Shown here: piece by piece, positions 59,185 through 64,000 of the stretch | Numbering within the stretch: the first letter of the stretch is position 1 | How the letters are laid out: each line of letters opens with the position of its first letter | Origin: Thalassobius sp049116315 | GTDB taxonomy: Bacteria > Pseudomonadota > Alphaproteobacteria > Rhodobacterales > Rhodobacteraceae | DNA: 64,000 nt | NCBI GenBank assembly: GCA_049116315.1 | Contig: JAGDZD010000008.1 | Location: forward strand, 1-64,000 | Direction of reading: 5' to 3' | The notes under the pieces: generated by a model | The model's database searches: none | The model's input: the letters and a program-made list of their open reading frames with translations, nothing else | What the model was told of the DNA's origin: nothing | Program-made: the position numbers and the translations under genes

Positions 59185-59214
59185 CGCCGTGCAGCCTTGG
59201 CTGTGCGGCGTTTT
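59185..59214 (+). terminator. Rho-independent terminator of rpmG
   Basis: CGCCGTGCAGCC and GGCTGTGCGGCG form an interrupted stem over a 2-nt core loop, followed by TTTTCTTTT. Confidence 0.85.
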
Positions 59215-59328
59215 CTTTTGGGACTGACCCGCTATGTCTATCTAGACATCCCCAGCGCCGCGCGTCACGCGCGAAGGTCCACAAAGAATTGCCAAATCCC
59301 CGCGATCCCACAGGTTAGAAACCGCCGC

Positions 59329-59832
59329 ATGACAGCAGCAATACCCCCCGAAATCCGAATGGCGACACCGGCCGACCTGGCGGCTGTTGATGCCGTTCTG
59401 GCCCGCAGCTACCCCGCGCTGCTCAAGGCGGACTACGAGCCCTCTACGTTGGTCACAGCGCTGCCGTTGATATCCCGCGCCCAACCCAAATTGTTGGCCT
59501 CTGGCAGCTACTTTGTCGCGCTGCTTGATCAAGAGGTTGTCGGGGCAGGGGGCTGGACCTATGGGCGCAACACAGCCGGCGCGTCGATTGCTGGCGATAT
59601 CCGTCATGTGGTGACAGACCATCGCCATGTGCGGCGCGGCATCGGACGCCACCTGATGACCAAAGTCTTGGCCCACGCCAAAGCCGCTGGCGTGACCCAG
59701 ATGAAGTGCCATTCAACCCGCACCGCGGTGGCGTTTTACCAAAGCTTTGGATTTCACCGCCTTGGCCCGCTTGAAGTCACCTTGCGCCCCGGCATCACCT
59801 TCCCCGCCGAAGCCATGGAACTGACCCTCTAA
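59329..59832 (+). CDS. GNAT-family N-acetyltransferase
   Basis: From ATG 59329 the product is 167 residues with the GNAT fold: an N-terminal IRMATPADLAAVDAVLARS, the acetyl-CoA-binding motif HVRRGIGRHLMTKVLAHAKAAG (Q/RxxGxG/A pattern) and the C-terminal AVAFYQSFGFHRLG. The acceptor substrate is unknown. The upstream extension of the frame overlaps the rpmG terminator and is unlikely to be coding. Confidence 0.87.
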   Translation: MTAAIPPEIRMATPADLAAVDAVLARSYPALLKADYEPSTLVTALPLISRAQPKLLASGSYFVALLDQEVVGAGGWTYGRNTAGASIAGDIRHVVTDHRHVRRGIGRHLMTKVLAHAKAAGVTQMKCHSTRTAVAFYQSFGFHRLGPLEVTLRPGITFPAEAMELTL

Positions 59833-59902
59833 GCGAGATTGACTTGCAGTCCCCGAGATCACCGGGCACGGTACGCACCACCGCTCTAAGGGACGCCAAG
59901 CC

Positions 59903-60589
59903 ATGCCAACAGAAGGTCACTTTGTGAATCGCAGCGCCTGGCTGCGTGCTGCCATCCTTGGGGCCAACGATGGGATTGTTTCAACCGCAAGCCTTATGGT
60001 TGGGGTGATTGCCGCGGGCATGCCCTACCGCGCCGTTGTGCTGACAGGGCTTGCAGGGCTTACGGCAGGGGCGTTTTCCATGGCGGCAGGGGAATATGTC
60101 TCTGTCTCCGCCCAGTCAGACACCGAAGCCGCAGATCTTGAGCGTGAACAACGCGCGCTGGACGAAGATCCCGAATTTGAACTGGCCGAATTGGCCGATA
60201 GCCTAAAGGCCCGTGGCCTCTCGCCTGAACTGGCGATGCAAGTCGCACAAGAGATGACCGCCCATGACGCACTGGATGCCCACGCCCGCGAAGAACTGGG
60301 GCTGACCGAGCTGGCAAGCTCCAACCCCCTAGAGGCCGCTCTGGTCTCAGCCCTGAGTTTTGCGGCCGGGGGTGCCTTGCCGCTGGTTGGCGGTATACTT
60401 GTGGCAGGCCCCCTCGCGGTGACAATGATCGCGACACTGACAATGCTGGCTCTCGCCCTGCTGGGGAGCATCGGCGCGCGCCTCGGCGGTGCCCCCATCG
60501 GGCCCGGCATCATTCGGGTGCTGTTTTGGGGCGGATTGGCAATGGTGGTGACGTTTATTGTCGGGCGCTTGTTTGGCGTGGCGCTTTAA
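59903..60589 (+). CDS. VIT/CCC1-family membrane transporter
   Basis: The 228-residue protein belongs to the VIT1/CCC1 family of iron/manganese transporters. The first two helices hold LRAAILGANDGIVSTASLMVGV and FSMAAGEYVSVSAQSDTEAADLERE, followed by an acidic cytoplasmic region of about 70 residues (the metal-binding loop in eukaryotic VIT1) and three C-terminal helices. It probably exports or sequesters divalent metal. Spacing to the GNAT gene is 70 bases. Confidence 0.88.
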   Translation: MPTEGHFVNRSAWLRAAILGANDGIVSTASLMVGVIAAGMPYRAVVLTGLAGLTAGAFSMAAGEYVSVSAQSDTEAADLEREQRALDEDPEFELAELADSLKARGLSPELAMQVAQEMTAHDALDAHAREELGLTELASSNPLEAALVSALSFAAGGALPLVGGILVAGPLAVTMIATLTMLALALLGSIGARLGGAPIGPGIIRVLFWGGLAMVVTFIVGRLFGVAL

Positions 60590-60632
60590 CCAATCAAATT
60601 TCTTTCTCAAACCGCGGGCGCCTCCGGCGGGA

Positions 60633-60690
60633 GTATTTAGTGCAAGATGAATGGGGGCTCCTTTCCATTCATCTTGCCAAAAATACTCAC
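60633..60690. repeat. Long imperfect inverted repeat (GAGTATTT...CAAGATGAATGG)
   Basis: Arms 60633-60655 and 60667-60690 pair with few mismatches: GAGTATTT with AAATACTC, and GCAAGATGAATGG with CCATTCATCTTGC. The flank CGCCTCCGGCGG forms its own small stem. A single-arm relative is at 54435. It lies between the convergent transporter and Bax-inhibitor genes, so it may act as a bidirectional terminator. Confidence 0.75.
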
Positions 60691-60723
60691 GGCGCACCGT
60701 TGGTTTCTTCACTTCCCTGAATC

Positions 60724-60753
60724 AAAAAGGGCCGGCGCGATGGCCAGCCCTTT
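60724..60753 (-). terminator. Rho-independent terminator of the Bax-inhibitor-1 gene
   Basis: On the minus strand AAAGGGCTGGCC pairs with the GGCCGGCCCTTT side (imperfect), followed by TTTTTG, 27 bases after the stop. Confidence 0.75.
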
Positions 60754-60779
60754 GAAATCGTATGTGCTAGGGTGGTGAA

Positions 60780-61559
60780 CTATTCACTGTTGCCCATGAA
60801 CATCAGCAAGAACTGGAACATGTTCAGGAAGCTGATGTAGAGCGACAGCGCACCGTCAAAGGCTGCTTTGTCCAGCCATTCCTGGTCGCCGTGGTGGGCG
60901 TGCGCCAGATAGGTGTTCTTGATGTCCTGTGTGTAGAACGCGGTCAGGCCGGCAAACAACAGGATGCCGATCGCCGAGATGGCGAACATCACGGCGGGGG
61001 ATTGCAGGAAGATGTTGACGATCATCACAACGATCAGGCCAATCACACCCATGACTAGGAAGCTGCCCCAGCCAGAGATGTCTTTCTTGGTGGTGTAGCC
61101 CCAGAGTGACAGACCAGCGAAGGCGATCGAGGTCACGACAAAGGTCTGCACAATAGAGAAGGGTGTGTAGATCAGGAAGATTGTGCCCATCGACACGCCG
61201 ATGGCGGTGGCAAAGGCAAAGAACCCAAGTTGCACAGCTGCGGCAGACCCGCGGCGCATCAAAGCGCCCCAGCCAAAGAAGATGAAGGCCAATGGGGCGA
61301 ACATCAGTACAAATTTCAGCGGGCTGACGTAGAGGGTGTAGCCCAGTTGGGTCAGGTAGCGATCTGTTCCGATCTGCGCGACGCCCAGTGCGGGGTCGGT
61401 TGTCGCAGACAAGCCAGAAATGGCCCAAGCCGCCAGAGCGGTGATCAACATGCCGACGGACATTGTGCCGTAGACTTTGTTCATGTGGGCGCGCAGCCCG
61501 GCATCAATCTGGGTTGCGCGGGTGCCCGCTGCGCTCCGGACTGTGTCAAATTCAGCCAT
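60780..61559 (-). CDS. Bax inhibitor-1/YccA family membrane protein
   Basis: From ATG 61559, behind GGAGG, the 259-residue protein has seven membrane helices and the BI-1 sequence pattern: LRAHMNKVYGTMSVGMLITALAAW, SPLKFVLMFAPLAFIFFG, GTIFLIYTPFSIVQTF and the C-terminal ALSLYISFLNMFQFLLMFMG. BI-1 proteins form pH-sensitive calcium leaks; bacterial YccA/YbhL interact with the FtsH protease. It is monocistronic. Confidence 0.93.
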   Translation of the reverse strand: MAEFDTVRSAAGTRATQIDAGLRAHMNKVYGTMSVGMLITALAAWAISGLSATTDPALGVAQIGTDRYLTQLGYTLYVSPLKFVLMFAPLAFIFFGWGALMRRGSAAAVQLGFFAFATAIGVSMGTIFLIYTPFSIVQTFVVTSIAFAGLSLWGYTTKKDISGWGSFLVMGVIGLIVVMIVNIFLQSPAVMFAISAIGILLFAGLTAFYTQDIKNTYLAHAHHGDQEWLDKAAFDGALSLYISFLNMFQFLLMFMGNSE

Positions 61560-61682
61560 TATAGCCTCCGATAGGTTCAACAAGATGTCTCGAAACTGAG
61601 ACTTACCTTAAATATCGGGTAGCGAGGTTGATTTTTCAAGTTCTCAAGCGCGCAACGGGGCGCAATTTTGCATGTATTTGTC

Positions 61683-61904
61683 TTAACGTGACCAATTGGC
61701 CGGCGCATCCCAGACGGAACGGTTGGCTTCGGCCTCGGCTTGCGCACGTGTTAGGCCTAAATCCAACAGCTGTTGATCGTCCATTGTGCGCAATGCGGCG
61801 CGTTGTTTGGCCAAGCCGTTCCACTTGATCAACTGGGTCCAAACCGAAGATGGCTTGAGCAGGGTGGTCAGAAAACCAGCGTTTTTCGCGATGAGGGTTG
61901 TCAT
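61683..61904 (-). CDS. DUF1127 small protein (YjiS-like)
   Basis: The 73-residue protein contains LAKQRAALRTMDDQQLLDLGLTRAQAEAEA, the DUF1127 motif. Small DUF1127 proteins in alphaproteobacteria bind RNA or influence phosphate and carbon metabolism and are often stress induced. GGAAAG precedes the ATG. It is divergent from the LysR gene across an AT-rich gap of about 120 bases, and may be its target. Confidence 0.88.
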   Translation of the reverse strand: MTTLIAKNAGFLTTLLKPSSVWTQLIKWNGLAKQRAALRTMDDQQLLDLGLTRAQAEAEANRSVWDAPANWSR

Positions 61905-62026
61905 GGCACTCTTTCCTTTTTGTGATTCTGTTTTGGGTTTGCATCATTTATGTTGATGTATATGGCGGAATGTGTTTCATTTTCAAAACGAATGTTATTG
62001 AGCTGAGATATCAAGGATTGTGATGT

Positions 62027-62899
62027 ATGAGGAATCTTGACGTAACAACGCTGCGCTCGTTTGTGGCCGTTGCTGAGCTGGGGGGCGTGACCCGGGCCGC
62101 AGGCTTTTTGAACCTGACACAATCCGCCGTCTCTATGCAGTTGAAACGGCTAGAAGATTTGTTAGGGCTTTCGTTGCTGGACCGATCTGGCCGCAGCGTT
62201 GCGTTGACGGCATCGGGGGAACAGCTCTTGTCTTATGCGCGTCGTATGGTCGAGTTGAACGACGAAGCGTTTGCGCGTTTAACCCATAAAGATTACGCGG
62301 GGGAAATCCATTTGGGAGTGCCGCATGACATCGTTTACCCGGTGATCCCACGTGTTCTGCAGCGGTTTGCAGCCGAGATGCCGCGCATGCGGGTGCAATT
62401 GAACGCCAGCCACACCAACATCTTGAAAGACGCCTATAGCAAGGGCGAGCTGGACGTCATCCTTACCACCGAACGGTCTGTGACGGCGGAAGGGGAGACA
62501 CTGAGAGAAGTGCCATTGCGCTGGGTTGGGGCGCCGGGCGGTCAAATCTGGAAGCAACAGCCATTGCGTCTTGCGCAGGGACGGTTGTGTGCCTTTCGCC
62601 CCGAGGTGATTGCGGCGATGGATGCCAACGATATCAGCTGGACCTCGGTTGTGGACACGGACAGTGATCGCACCATTGAGGCAACGGTCAGCGCGGATCT
62701 GGCGGTTTGCTGCATGCTGGAAGGCACCGCCCCTCCGCAGCTGAGTGAGCTTTCTGCGCCCGAGCTGCCTGACTTGGGCATGCATATGATCAACATGTAC
62801 ACAGCCGGTAAACGCATCAGCGAGCCAGTGCAGCGTTTGGCGGAAATGATCCGGGTTGGATATGAACCGCTTCGTTTAGTAGAGTCCGCTAGAGGGTAA
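62027..62899 (+). CDS. LysR-family transcriptional regulator
   Basis: The 290-residue protein has the N-terminal winged helix (LRSFVAVAELGGVTRAAGFLNLTQSAVSMQLKRLEDLLG) and a periplasmic-binding-like effector domain (GEIHLGVPHDIVYPVIPRVLQRFA). The divergent neighbour is a DUF1127 gene. Its 3' end overlaps the convergent quinone-reductase gene by 11 bases. Effector unknown. Confidence 0.93.
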   Translation: MRNLDVTTLRSFVAVAELGGVTRAAGFLNLTQSAVSMQLKRLEDLLGLSLLDRSGRSVALTASGEQLLSYARRMVELNDEAFARLTHKDYAGEIHLGVPHDIVYPVIPRVLQRFAAEMPRMRVQLNASHTNILKDAYSKGELDVILTTERSVTAEGETLREVPLRWVGAPGGQIWKQQPLRLAQGRLCAFRPEVIAAMDANDISWTSVVDTDSDRTIEATVSADLAVCCMLEGTAPPQLSELSAPELPDLGMHMINMYTAGKRISEPVQRLAEMIRVGYEPLRLVESARG

Positions 62900-63848
62900 T
62901 TACAACTTTGCCGGTAGAGCGACGGGATTCTATTAGATCCAATCCCTGATCAACCTGAGAGAGAGGAAAGCTGTGGCTGATATGGGGGCGCAGCTTTCCT
63001 TCTGAGAACCAATTCAAGAGAATCTGCATACTGTCCGTCAAAACGTCAGGACGGAATTTCAAGTAGCCACCCCAATACAAACCGACAACCGTCAAGTTTT
63101 TGACAAGTAGGTGATTGGCGGGAATTTGGGGCACATCCCCGCTGGCAAAGCCAATCGGAATCAGGCGCGCTTCAGGGTTGCAGGCGCGAAACGCCTCTTT
63201 CCAAAGCGGGCCGCCAACCGGGTCATAAACCACATCCGCGCCACCAAGCGCCTTGACGGTTTCGCGCAGGTCCTGCGTCGAGGTGTCAATGAGGTGATCG
63301 GCGCCTGCGTTCTTGGCGGCGTCCAGCTTTTCAGCAGAGCGCGCACAGGCAATCACCCGGGCCCCCATCAGCTTGCCAATCTCCACTGCCGTCAAGCCAA
63401 CGCCCCCCGCCGCACCAAGAACCAACAGGGTTTCGCCCGGCTGCAAATGGGCGCGATGTTGCAGTGCAACGTGGCTTGTCCCATAGGCAATTTGAAATGC
63501 AGCAGCTTGCTCAAAGCTCATGTTTTTAGGGATTTCCACCAGGCGCGAGGCCGGAAAACAGCCATATTCAGCCAGACCACCCTGACCAGAATAAACCGCC
63601 ACGCGGGTGCCGACTTTGGGTCCTTCTGTCTCTGGCCCCAAAGCTTCCACCACCCCTGCGGCCTCCAGGCCGGGCACAAATGGCAGGGCTGGCGTGTCCT
63701 GATATTTGCCCTTCAACATAAGCAAATCGGCAAAGTTCAATCCGCAGGCATGCAGCCGAACAAGCGCCTCTCCGGCGGCCGGTTCTGGCCGGGGTTGGTC
63801 ACACAATCGCGCCGGTGCAGAGAAGTCTTCAACCATAAATGTTTTCAT
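62889..63848 (-). CDS. NADPH:quinone oxidoreductase-like MDR enzyme
   Basis: The 319-residue protein from ATG 63848 is a medium-chain dehydrogenase/reductase of the quinone-oxidoreductase type: LHACGLNFADLLMLKGKYQ, FVPGLEAAGVVEALG and the cofactor motif VLGAAGGVGLTAVEIGKLMGA. There are no cysteine zinc ligands, as expected for this branch. It reduces quinones or enones with NADPH. The upstream edge of the window cuts off any further context. Confidence 0.9.
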   Translation of the reverse strand: MKTFMVEDFSAPARLCDQPRPEPAAGEALVRLHACGLNFADLLMLKGKYQDTPALPFVPGLEAAGVVEALGPETEGPKVGTRVAVYSGQGGLAEYGCFPASRLVEIPKNMSFEQAAAFQIAYGTSHVALQHRAHLQPGETLLVLGAAGGVGLTAVEIGKLMGARVIACARSAEKLDAAKNAGADHLIDTSTQDLRETVKALGGADVVYDPVGGPLWKEAFRACNPEARLIPIGFASGDVPQIPANHLLVKNLTVVGLYWGGYLKFRPDVLTDSMQILLNWFSEGKLRPHISHSFPLSQVDQGLDLIESRRSTGKVVITL

Positions 63849-64000
63849 GTGGGGCCCCCGGAAATTCATCTGTGTCAGAGCTTAGAATTTTCCGCCGCTG
63901 GGCGGAACGAATTCCGAAGAGGCAGATGGTCGCATGACCCGTTCGCAGGAATTGTTTTGTGTCAAAATTTATTCTCTTAATAAGTGTGTTTCATCTTGAA

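Noticed and set aside
22..64000. CRISPR array, prophage, transposon or integron
   Set aside because: No regularly spaced repeats, integrase, transposase, capsid or cas-like protein was found on either strand.

Overview
The window looks like a chromosomal segment of a marine alphaproteobacterium of the Rhodobacterales (Roseobacter group). The evidence is the moderately high GC, the many ABC importers with periplasmic binding proteins, the housekeeping set (gatCA, rnpB, rpmG, tadA, rluB-like, dtd), the Rhodobacterales-type DUF1127 and CZB proteins, and intergenic inverted repeats carrying GAGTATTT...CAAGATGAA. No phage, transposase, CRISPR array or plasmid function was found. A tRNA 3' end lies at the very left edge.

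Layout. 1-3.8 kb: tRNA end, then small regulatory modules. A MarR module (YdjM-like membrane protein, small ORF, MarR, membrane peptide, SAM methyltransferase) is built around a divergent promoter with two identical palindromes. An ArsR-SRPBCC pair follows. 3.9-20.6 kb: a coherent sensing, uptake and catabolism block. It holds a histidine kinase, an NtrC-type regulator lacking the GAFTGA motif and an orphan binding protein in one overlapping operon; a complete branched-chain-type ABC importer; an iron alcohol dehydrogenase, a secreted cyclase-family hydrolase, a GabD-like semialdehyde dehydrogenase, an alpha/beta hydrolase and a beta-lactamase-fold esterase; and a second, closely similar binding protein. 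The best reading, as inference, is uptake and oxidation of an omega-hydroxy acid or lactone such as 4-hydroxybutyrate via a semialdehyde. 20.7-28.9 kb: TetR-VOC pair with twin operators, flavin reductase-like protein, a PEBP/PEBP/AraC/jelly-roll/YHYH secreted-protein cluster, and an SDR-AraC divergent pair. 28.9-40.3 kb: a carbohydrate or sugar-acid uptake locus with a sugar ABC importer without its ATPase, a GntR regulator, a full Dpp/Opp-type importer and an enolase-superfamily sugar-acid dehydratase. AT-rich motifs upstream of the GntR gene recur upstream of the dehydratase.

40.3-44.7 kb: a 1.1 kb non-coding region with paired palindromes, then a large RTX-repeat glycosidase-like protein probably exported by a type I system. 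44.7-52.4 kb: dtd, then an envelope-stress-like cluster (zinc-ribbon membrane protein, SPFH-GYF protein, DUF2927 lipoprotein, TelA, XpaC). It is interrupted by a candidate structured RNA and a stand-alone zinc-sensing CZB domain protein. 52.6-64 kb: mostly core genes: rluB-like, tadA, ceramidase-like, gatCA, excalibur-type lipoprotein, cell-wall amidase, rnpB, rpmG, GNAT, VIT-type transporter, Bax-inhibitor-1 protein, DUF1127 protein, LysR regulator and a quinone reductase.

A recurring design is a strong hairpin between a binding-protein gene and the permease genes downstream of it, which should give more binding protein than membrane components. Another is twin palindromic operators between divergent or adjacent regulator-target genes. 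All functional statements come from reading motifs and context; no database search was run.
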